Shown: positions 42,301-54,500 of the stretch, in pieces
Layout: every line of letters starts with the position of its first letter
Position numbering within the stretch: position 1 is the first letter of the stretch
Origin: Atrina japonica
Taxonomy: Eukaryota > Mollusca > Bivalvia > Pterioida > Pinnidae
Direction of reading: 5' to 3'
Length of the DNA: 64,000 bases
NCBI GenBank assembly: GCA_030159075.1
Contig: BROG01001181.1
Span: 1-64,000 of the forward strand
Made by a program: the position numbers and the translations under genes
Notes under the pieces: generated by a model
What the model was told of the DNA's origin: nothing
Databases searched by the model: none
The model's input: only the letters and a program-made list of their open reading frames with translations

Positions 42301-45300
42301 GATACTGTAACCACTCGGCTACGAAAGATCATTGAAATACTGTCCGTTATGGCATGATCTGTTATTTTTTCATTTGATGGAAGTTTTTTATACAAATGTT
42401 CAAAAGCTCAATGACAATACATGCTTAACCCTTCCAACCCTAAATGTCTAGATAGTATGATCTTCAACTGTTTAGACCAGTCCATTATTGCCTGTAGGGT
42501 TTAAAGGGTTAACAAAATCTACATGATTTGATACTTTTCAGACTGTTTCACATCAAATACTTTACTTGATACTTGAGAGTTGGTGTCATGCACTTTCTTA
42601 TGATTTTCCAAATTTCAATTTTGTTGATTATATATCGTTATATTTCCATGGTAACATTTCTGGTAGATTGCACTGACTATATGATTTTATATCGTTATAT
42701 TTCCATGGTAACATTTCTGGTAGATTGCACTGACTATATGATTTTATATCGTTATATTTCCATGGTAACATTTCTGGTAGATTGCACTGATTATATGATT
42801 TCAAATCCCTATATCACTAATATCCTGACTCACTATTTAAATATTTATATTCATGACTCTGAAACTAGTGGTAGGATAAAAACATACAACAAAACATTAC
42901 AATGCATTACAACTACACATTACAACAAGATAAAACACATTGCAAAATATAACATATTACAACAACACAATACAAGACCACAATACAACAAATTACAACA
43001 ACACATTACAACAACATATAAGACATTACAACAACATATTACAACAACATATAACACATTACAACATAATGCAACATAACAATGCATTATAACAACACAT
43101 TATAACAAGATATAACACATTACAACATATAACACATTACACCAATATGGTACAACAACACATTACAACACAATACAACAACACATTACAAGTGCATTGG
43201 AACCTGTCTTTTGAGACCACTGCTATGAGACACCACCTGTCTTTTTGAGACCACATTCTGAAAACCACTGATTTACGTAATCCTTTAGTTTTAACCTCAC
43301 ATGAAATACCAGCTGTTTTGGGATACCACATTTTAGTGGTAGATGCAGTGGTCTCTCAAGACAGGGTCCACAATACATGAAGTAGCTAAATCAAGGTACC
43401 ACATCACAGTGACAAGGCTCTAGAAGTGATTCATAAAATGGATGGCATCCCTGATTTACAAACTTCTCATTTCTATCTTCAACCATCTCAGACACTTGTC
43501 TTTTTGTGGGCTGTTTCATTGCCTAAAAAAATCAAGAGAATTGTATAAAAATCATCTGTGAATGACAAAAAAAGTTCATCAGTGAATTATACAAGAAATC
43601 ATCAGTGAATTATACAAGAAATTATCAGTGAATGGTGATTCAGTGAAGGGATATTAAATATGACATGTACCAATACTGTAGACCTGTACTTAAAATGAGC
43701 AGGGCAAAAATAAAGAGGGTGAAAATAAGAGAGGCAAAAATAAGTAGGGTAAAAAATAAGCAGGTGTTAAAATAAGCAGGGGCAAAAAATAAACTGGGGC
43801 CAAAATTTCCAGACATACAGTACATCAATACTGTATACCTGTACAAAAAACAAAATACCAGGTGTGAAAATGAGCAGGGCAAAAACAAACAGGTCTAAAA
43901 ATGAGCAAGGCAAAAATAAACAGGTCTAAAAATGAGCAAGGCAAAAATAAACAGGTCTAAAAATGAGCAAGGCAAAAATAAACAGGTCTAAAAATGAGCA
44001 AGGCAAAAATAAACAGGTGTGAAAACAAGCAGGGCAAAAATAAACTGGGGTGAAAATGAGCAGGGCAAAAATAAACGGGTGAAAATGAGCAGGGCAAAAA
44101 TAAACAGGTCTGAAAATGAGCAGGGCAAAACTAAACAGGGGTGAAAATGAGCAGGGCAAAAATAAACAGGGGTGAAAATGAGCAAGGCAAAAATAAACAG
44201 GGGTGAAAATGAGCAGGGCAAAAATAAACAGGGGTGAAAATGAGCAGGGCAAAAATAAACAGGGGTGAAAATGAGCAGGGCAAAAATAAAGAGGGTGAAA
44301 ATAAGAAAAGACAAAAATAATTAGGGTAAAAAATAAGCAGGTGTTAAAATAAGCAGGGGCAAAAATAAGCACGGGCAAAAATAAGCTGGGACCAAAATTT
44401 CCAGACATACATTACATCAAAAACAAAATACCTTAATGGTGTCCTGCCACCATCTTGTATCAGCCACAGTGGAGAGGACAGATTTAGTTGTTTTTGTCGT
44501 TGATGAGAGGATCTGTTTTGTCTGTCTCAGAGCAGTTCCCGCGGAGAATGGGGTTTCCCGTGATTGATTTGTTTCGGCACTGTCTTCTGGTTCCAAACCT
44601 GTGTGAATTGTGTTATACATCATCTAAAAAGAAAATTAATCGGGTCATTTATTGATCACCATGACTACATGACAAACAATATATATACTCGCTAGTCATA
44701 AAAAATCTGCACAGTACTGCTCAAAAGTTGACATACAGTATATACAGATTATCTCAAAAATCTATACACTATCCCTACAAACTTTTCACTCAAAAACTTG
44801 TGAATTTTGAATGTTTTACTGTTTTTTTTTCACATACTGATACTTCCCTTACGAGGATGTTATATTTTATTCACTCAAAGTTATTTAACATACAATTTAC
44901 TCAAGATAATCACTATACATAAAAAATATGGACAGTACCCATCAAAAATATGTACTAAAGCTTTTCAAGTCATTTCAAAAACATCCAAAGGTTGGGAAGT
45001 TTGAGCCTAGACAAAATTTTATGAAGGATGGACCGACAAACAAATATGCCCCACCATGCATGAATAATGGGTATGTGGGTGGGGTGGGGTATTGTGGATG
45101 CATGATTAAAAAAGTAAAAAAAAAATTGATTTACATGCAAACAATCAATGATCAAAACTTTATTTCATATTAATTTAAGTTTAGCCAAATAACTCTTCTA
45201 TAAATCTTTAATAACAAATTCTATATCCATAAACTCATCAACACCTGAAAAACAATGGACTCTTCTGTAAATCAAAGACTTAGGCCTGTCCAAATGTTTC

Positions 45301-48300
45301 TTTGGGGGTGAATGGGATAAAATACACAACTCTGCCAGTGTGGGTACTAAAGTCTGTTTGGTACTGTATATGATATCATTTTATAAACTTTTTTGTTCAG
45401 TTGACGATAATTGCCAGATCCTACCGTAAATCCCCTTTTATTTGAGAGAATTTCATTTACACATAATTTCGCAATGTCTCTCGCTCCCGAAAATACAACT
45501 ATCGCATAATGAAATACAATGACAGTTGGACGGAATGGGCATTCAAATTTGTGAAAATATCATCTTTTGAATAAATTTAGAATTTGTAAATTGCCAAAAT
45601 AAAGTCCAACAAATTTTTTTTTATTTACAAAAGTCTGATTTCTTGAATCATCTAAGACTGTGAAACGAAACATTCTGGCATCTACATTATCTATAACATT
45701 TATATACTCATGGTACATGGGATAGTGATTCATCTCTATTTCTCTGTGACATGTCATGTATATTGTCTGACATGTGATATATCTACATCACCTATAATAT
45801 TTCTGTATACATGGTATATGGGAAAGTGATACATCTCTATTTCTCTGTGACATGTCATGTATATTGTCTTACACGTGTTATATCTACATCACCTATAATA
45901 TTTCTGTATACATGGTACATGGGAAAGTGATACATCTCTATTTCTCTGTGACATGTCATGTATATTGTCTTACACGTGTTATATCTACATCACCTATAAT
46001 ATTTCTGTATACATGGTACGGCGGGAACTCTGGGATATTTCTCTGTGGCATATCGTACGACATGTTTTATATTTATTCAATCTTCGTGAGCTTTGACGAT
46101 TCTTGGAAATCCAAAACATTTACTTGAAATTTATGACAATTCTTCCATGAGATATTTCAGATATTTGTGAGACATATGACATTTCTATGACATCTATATA
46201 TTTTTTGTGAAATGTATGATATTTCTATGAGACCAATGACATTTTTCTAAAATATATGACATTTCTTTGACATCTATGTAACATTTCAGAGATATCTGAC
46301 ATTTTCATGAGATGTACTACACTTTTATGACATTTTTCCAAGATATATGACATTTCTATGAAATTTTACTGAGATGTACTACATTTTTATGACATTTTTC
46401 TGAGATGTACGACATTTCTATGACATTTTATTTAGATGTACGACATTTCTATGACATTTTTCTATGATGTATAACATTTTATTACACCTATTTAACTTTT
46501 GTAAGATGTACGGCATTTCTATGAGATGTCTGATTTTTTCCATTAAACATTATTAGGTGAGAGATAGCACAGTTAAGAGTTATCAGTTACCTGGGATTCT
46601 AGTAAGGCTTTGGCTTGGAGAATTGGTTCAATCATGTCAGCTGTACAGTATGTTAATGAAAATGACAACAGCTCCATCCTGAAGAAATTATAAATGTAGG
46701 TCATATCAGAATAAATACTTAGAAATGTAGGTTATATCAGAATAAATAACTATAAATGTAGGTCTAACAGAATAAATGAATCATAAAAGTAGGTCATATC
46801 AGAATAAATAATTATAAATGTAGGTTATATCAGAATAAATAATTATAAATGTAGGTTATATCAGAATAAATAATTATGAATGTGGGTCATATCAGAATAA
46901 ATAATTATAAATGAAGGTCATATCAGAATAAATAATTATAAATGTAGGCCATAACAGAATGAATAAGTCAAAATGTAGGTCATATGAAAATAAATAAAAT
47001 TATATAAATGTAGGTTATATGAAAATAAACAGAAGTATAAATGTAGGTCATATGAAATAATGTAGGTCATATAAAAAATACAATTATAAATGTAGGCCAT
47101 GAGCTACTGATTGAAATAGACATTTTTCTGGTCATTCTGTTCTGTTTTGTTTTGTCAGAATAGTTTGTACTCAGACCACATGAGGTCAACCGAAAAGAAC
47201 TTCCAGTTTTGTAATATTTATATGTAGAAGATGGCCTGGCTCAGTCGGTAGCACACTCAACTTTTGATCACAAGGTCATGAATTCGAGTCCAGCAGGTGG
47301 CAGGTTGGTCCTTCAGAATGAGATGGTAAAACCTGGAGGTCCTGTATCACAGTAGGTGTCAGCACGTTAAAGTACCCTCTCTGCTCAATGGCCGTAAGTG
47401 CCAAGCATAGACCAAAATTTGAAGCCCTTCACAGACAATTGGCAACGTCTCCATATGAGTGAAAGATTTTTGAGTGGGACATTAAACAACAATACAACAA
47501 CAACATTCAGTGATATCTTGTTTCAGTTCATCTCCAAGAGTAAAAATCTAAGATAAATATTTTCTCGCAAAGAGGAAGTGTCATACTTTCTTGTAATCTA
47601 CCACATTTCCAAATCAAAGGCGTGAATGGCCACAATGATGTTAAAAATGTGGCCAATATTTATATATATACAAAGTAATAAATTAAAAAACAAAAACAAT
47701 ACTTTATAATAAAGTGTAAGAAATAGACACTTAGTGAGAAAAGAACCTTTGAACACTGGCCGAACGCAGTCTGGCTAACCACTGGAAATTTTTGTCGCGC
47801 GTTGTCTCCCACCCTGAAAATTTTCAAATCTTGGCAAGTATGGAATATCCAGTGAAGAGAATTGAAATATGATCAGATGATATCGTTAGATCTATGTAAA
47901 CAACATCAAGCCGCTTAAATTGTTATCAATTACATTTCAAAAGTTGTTAAATGTGAATGAGTTTTTTGACATGTACATGGATACGAAACAGTGGTAATGC
48001 TGGCTTTGTATCTCTTCGAATCTCTGTATTCATACAATAAAAGTAGACCCTAATAGTGAATAGTAAAACTAAAATATCAATTCCTTTATCAAAGTTATCA
48101 TAAAAGTTTAATTTGCCTACTAATATGATTAATAGCATGGCAGAAGTTACAACAAATGTATGAATAGAAAGAAGACACACTGAATAACCTTGTTGACAGC
48201 CTTAGTTTAAGTGCACTATATTGTGTTGAGGCGGCAGACAAAAACTGTGAAGAGTCCGAATCTGCATGATATCCATATGACCTTTGTCTCTGCTCAATGT

Positions 48301-48501
48301 CATAACAAAATCAGCTGAAGTTCCAAAGGGATACAGACTGACAGACAGAGTCAAGGAAAGATAGACTGATAGATAGGCACAGACAAGCAGGAAAACAGAT
48401 AAACAAAAACAGACAGACAGACACAGAGAGAGAGAGACACACAGACAGACAAACAGAAAGACAGCCTGACCCACAGATAGACAGAAGGTATGATATACAG
48501 A

Positions 48502-48548
<47 letters not shown>

Positions 48549-51500
48549 AAACACACACAGGCATACATACACACACAGAGACAAACACACATACAAAGAG
48601 ACAGACATACTTGTTCATCAACAACTTCAGAGTACTCACTTTCCCTTGATATCAGTAAAGTCTTCCTCCCATGCCAGATCTACACACACATTCCATGCAG
48701 GACCATAGTCACTGTCCATCAGTGTGGTGCAAATCTCAAAGCCAAACATGTAGTCACCATCCTGAAATACAGAATATAGCGTCACCATCCTGAAATACAG
48801 AACATGTAGCAACAATCCTGAAATACAGAAAAGAAAGTCACCATCCTGAACTACAAAATACACAGTCACCATCCTATAATACATAGCGTAGTCATCATTC
48901 TGTAATACAGGTCATGTAGTCACCATGCTATAATACAGAACATATAGTCACAATCCTGTATAACAGAACATAAAGTCAACATCCTGAACTACAGAATATA
49001 GTCACATTCCTGAAAAACAGAACATGTAGTCACCATCCTGAACTACAGAATATAGTCACAATCCTGTTATACATAACATAGCCATACATTCTGTTATACA
49101 GAAAAAGTAGTCACCATCCTATAATACAGAACATGTAGTCACCATCCGATAATACACAACCTGTAGTCACCATTCTGAAATAATTACCTTAAAAGCAGAA
49201 TCAGTGACTAGATGTAGTACTTATGATAATTACCTTGAAAGCAGTCTCAGCCACTAAATGCATCTTGTGATAATTACCTTGGCAGTGGCATGCCACCAGA
49301 TATAGCTTGTCTAATAATTACTTTGGCAGTGGCATACCACCAGATATATCTTGTCTAATAATTACCTTGGCAGTGGCATGCCACCAGTTGTATCTTGTCT
49401 TATAATTACTTTGGCAGTGGCATGCCACCATATGTATCTGGTCTAATAATTACCTTGACAGCAGCATCGGCAACAAGATGTAGTATTTTGCCTTCCCTGT
49501 CATCTCTGTCGTTACTGTCAACTCGTAGCAAATGACTAAGTCGCAGAATCTGTAATGTAACATTGTAACTTTGTCAGGTGTGAATGATACATAATAAGGT
49601 CACTTTAAGGTGTGAATGATGCCATATATGTCACTTTGTCAGGTGTCAATGATGTGTAGTAATGTCACTTTGTCACCTGTCAATGATGTGTAATAATGTC
49701 ACTTTGTCAACTGTCAATGATGCGTAATAATGTCATTTTGTCAGGTGTGACTGATGCATAATAATGTCACTTTGTCAGGTGTCAATGATGCATAATAATG
49801 TCACTGTCAGCTGTCAATGATGCATAATAATGTCACTTTGTCAGCTGTCAAATGATACATAATAATGTCAATTTGTCAGATATCAGTTATGAAATGAAAG
49901 CTAAAATGACTATAATCCGATTATCACTTGACTAATAATCGACTACCATATGTATGTAGCTACTATTACACAATTATTGACTGGGTCCGAGGGCAACAGC
50001 AATTTTCTTGGCATCTGAGGTCTTGACTATTGTGATTTTTGAAATTTGACATGCCACCTTGGTAACCACGCGAGGGCCGAGAGTAAAAATTATAAGACTT
50101 GGCAAGAAAAACTGTTTTTGTAGGCAATGTTTAATAGCAAGACTGTTACTAATTTTCTCCCAAAGTTTGAATAGGGACTATTAATTGACCACATGTAGCT
50201 ACTACTTTCTGCTGTTTGTAAGATCACAGAATGACAACTATCTGACTACTGTATATACTATTTAACCATATGTAGCTATGACCATTTTGTGCTATTTTTA
50301 AGATCTAAACTTACATGACTATTGCCTGGCTACTATTTGACTATTATTTGACTACAAACTACATTTTTGTGCTTTTATTAAGATCTAAGCTAAATGACTA
50401 TTGCCTATTATTTGACTATAACCTACATTTTATACCATTTTTAGATTTAAGCTAAATGACTATTGCCTGACTATCATATGACTATAAGCTACATTTTGTA
50501 CTCTTTCTAAGATCTAAGCTAAATGACTATTGCCTGACTATTATGTGAATATAAGCTACATTTTGTGCTACTTTTAGATCTAAGCTAAATGACTATTGCT
50601 TGACTATTATTTGACTATAAGCTAGATTTTGTACTTTTTCTAGATCTAAGCTAAATGACTATTGCCTGACTATTATTTGACTATAAGTGACATTTTGTGC
50701 TATTTTTAGATCTAAGCTAAATGACTATTGCTTGACTATTATTTGACTATAAGCTACATTGTTGTAAGATTTAAACTAACATGACTATTGCCTGGATACT
50801 ATTTGACTATTTATTGACTACAACTACATTTTTGTTTTTTTTTTTAAGATCTAAGCTAAATGACTATTGCCTGACTATTAAAGGGGCATTAGCCATGTTT
50901 TTTTTCAAAAAATTATCTTCCATTTTTACTTTTTAGATCTATAGCCTATAAGTCTGATTTTCTAGAGTAAATTTACAAACTCAAAAAGGGGTACTGACTT
51001 GTAGGCTAGTCCTAGTCTGTAGGCATGAAAGAGAGCTGACATCTTGTGAAAATTCAATGAATGAATGATTGAATGATTATAATTCTGAAAACTGCCGAGG
51101 TAATCCATTGGTTAAAACAGACTTAATGAATTGATAGATTAAAAATACTGTGTGTTTGTTTATTCATAAATGCCGCCTGGATTATTAAACAAAGGGGCAG
51201 TGTCACTTGAGTCTGTTTATCCAGTCAGACAGAACACCTGTGGTTGTATACACATGTCACTGATACTGAAGTAACAGCTAGTAACTATTAACACTTTCAG
51301 AGAACAACAGATCAAATGGGTCATGTCAATTGATTACTTTGTCTAAACAAATCGGGTCGCACAAGCTGAATATGTAGATAAGAGAGGCCTAATAAAAACT
51401 GCATAAACAATTCAGTCGTTCTGCCTGGATCGTTTCACTTTAACCCTTACAGTACATGAACATCACTTCTTGATTGGACACACACATGGGGTGCAAATTA

Positions 51501-54500
51501 ACGGGTGCCCGTTCGCCCGAGGCAACTGAAATTACAATCAGGCGTATTGTTTTACGTACAAAATCGCCTGTTTGGAGAAATGATTTCAGGAATTTTTTTG
51601 GCAACTTTTAGGGGCCGTTATTCGGTCCATTGATTGACTACAAGCTACCTTTTTGTGCTGTTTGTAAGAAGACTCTTTTTTGCTGATCGCCATCTTCACC
51701 AACTCTAGCCGATCTTTTGAAAGGCGTACTGAAAATGAAAGTTAGGCTGTGGTAAATCTGAACATTTTAAACAGAAACAATGAAACACCTTTGATAGATT
51801 TTTTCTGAGGATATATATTAATTTTTAAAAAAAAAAAAAAAAAAAATTTGACTATTTACAACATGGCAAGGACTAGATTTAGCAATGTAGACAGTGAAAC
51901 CTGTATATAGCAACTTCCTTAGGAACACAAAGAAAACCGGTCTTTATAGGGAGGTGGTCTTTATACAGAGGTTGATTTGTACAGAAACGGTACTATTGGG
52001 GACAGAAAAAAAAGTCTTTGTGATCAGGTGGTCTTTATACATAGGAGGTCGTTAGAGAAGGTTTCACTGTAGTTTAAACCTAGATAATTATCTAAAATCA
52101 ATTTCAGACTTGAAATAGAGAAAATTTACAATCAACAGCAACACAGGAAGAGAAAGGATGAAAATCAGAAGAATTATGATTTGTTTTTATTATATAATCA
52201 TTTTCATCCGATATAGGCCTGAAAAAATGAAAAACCAGAACTAAATCGAGAGGACTCAAAACTGGCATATACCCTGTAACGGCAGTAAAGTGACTCCAAA
52301 GTCATCCAGTAACGATAAGGAAGCGATCAAATCCAGCTCTTCTTGTATCTCCGGAGGAGGTGGGGAATCCAGGATCATATTTAGACAGGATCTGAAGTTT
52401 GCAATACAGAAATAACCATGACAACAGACAATGAATGGTGAGTGACATGGCTGCAAAAATAGGTCAAACTGATACTGAATTATACAGAATTTCATATATA
52501 TATAGAAATTCTTGAATAGAATTTCAAGCTTTTCAGGTGCGAGTAAATTAATCAAGGGCTACATCTGAGTTCATGATAGAAATAAGTTAGTCCCCGATGG
52601 GATGAATTAACATCCCAAACTCATTCTACTGCCTCAGTTGGGTTCTTGATCCATCCCAATCTCGACTGACATTTTCCTTTTTGGATGTGACAATGCATAA
52701 CAACTACAGGGGTTAGGGTCCTTACAGGGGTCTGTTATACTGGAGGAGGGGGGGGATTAGTGTGTATAAAGTTACCTTGCCAGATCTATACAGGGACTGT
52801 TATACTAGGGGAGGAATTAGTGTGTATAAAGTTACCTTGCCAGATCTATACAGGGGTCTGTTATACTGGGGGAGGAATTAGTGTGTATAAAGTTACCTTG
52901 CCAGATCTATACAAGGGTCTGTTATACTGGGGGGGATTAGTGTGTATAAAGTTACCTTGCCAGATCCATACAAGGGTCTATTATATTAGCGGAGGAATTG
53001 AAATATTCTTGTGCTGCAGAGACTACAAGCTGAATTGATCTCTTGAAGGGAACTTTATGATAACGTTGATAGGAGTGTACAGATGTCTTACTGTCCGCCA
53101 AACATCTTTCCAGATATTCTCCGGCCAGAGTTATGTTCTCTTTAGTACTGGAGCAAAGTAAGCTCTCTGTAAATATCTGAAACATGATAAGAGAAATGTT
53201 AGTCTCCATAAATATTTGAAATGCAACAGATCTCAGAAAATATCTGAAAGGCAACAAGAGCAAAGTCAGCTCTCTGCATGCTCTGCAAATGTCTAAATCG
53301 TGAAAGCTGTAAATATCTAAATCGTGAAAGCTGTAAATATCTAAATCGTGAAAGCTGTAAATATCAAAATCGTGAAAGCTGTCCATAAACATGATAAATA
53401 TCTGAAAAGTGATCAGGTTAGACTTTCAACCAGAAATAATTTTGAAAACATAAAGATTTATCATCAAAGAACACCTTCCGAGAATTTTTGTCTTGTATAA
53501 CAACACACCTATCACCATATAGACACACCTGTAATTACACTAACATCATGACACAGACCAGCTGATATACATGATATACACCTGTACACCTTGTCTAACA
53601 ACACACCTGTCATTATAGAGACACACCTGTATTTACACTCACCTCATGACACAGACCAGCTGATATACACCTGTACGTACACCTTGTCTAACAACACACC
53701 TGTCATTATATAGACACACCTGTAATTACACTCACCTCATGACACAGACCAGCTGATATACACCTGTACACCTTGTCTAACAACACACCTGTCATCATAT
53801 AGATACACCTGTAATCACTCACCTCATGACACAGACCAGCTGATATACACCTGTACACCTTGTCTAACAACACACCTGTCATTATATAGACACACCTGTA
53901 ATTACACTCACCTCATGACAAAGACCAGCTGATATACACCTGTACACCTTGTCTAACAACACACCTGTCATTATATAGACACACCTGTAATTACACTCAC
54001 CTCATGACACAGACCAGCTGATATACACCTGTACACCTTGTCTTGTAGTTCCAACACGTCTGTATGTAGCTTTTTCCAGTCCATTTGACTGTGTACCTTG
54101 CTGAGAAGTTTAAAAATAGTTGAATTACAATATATTACATTAATATGACAAACGTGATTGACAATGGACAGGTACTTATTAAAAACAGAGTGTATAATGT
54201 CGGTTGTAATTAAACAAAGACACAGCTTTGGGAATTCATCATGCGGATAATGAACAATAGAAATTATGTTTATTTGCAGAAATTTTTCACTTTTATGTAA
54301 TTATGAAGTAAGATAATCAATGTTAATTGTAAATTATACTTTGAACATTGTTTCATTTTACACAAATAGTGGCTTCTTGTGCTTTGGTTTGAAGCCATGA
54401 TTACTGATATCAACAATTGTTTTAGTGAGCATATTACATAGGAATAATCTTTTTTTCAAGATTTTCAGCCTCAAAAACAAGGTACGAACATTACATCGGT

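Noticed and set aside
42240..42327. Functional tRNA-Ser or tRNA-Leu on the minus strand
   Set aside because: Head of a SINE with its own body and tail; no proper acceptor stem seen.
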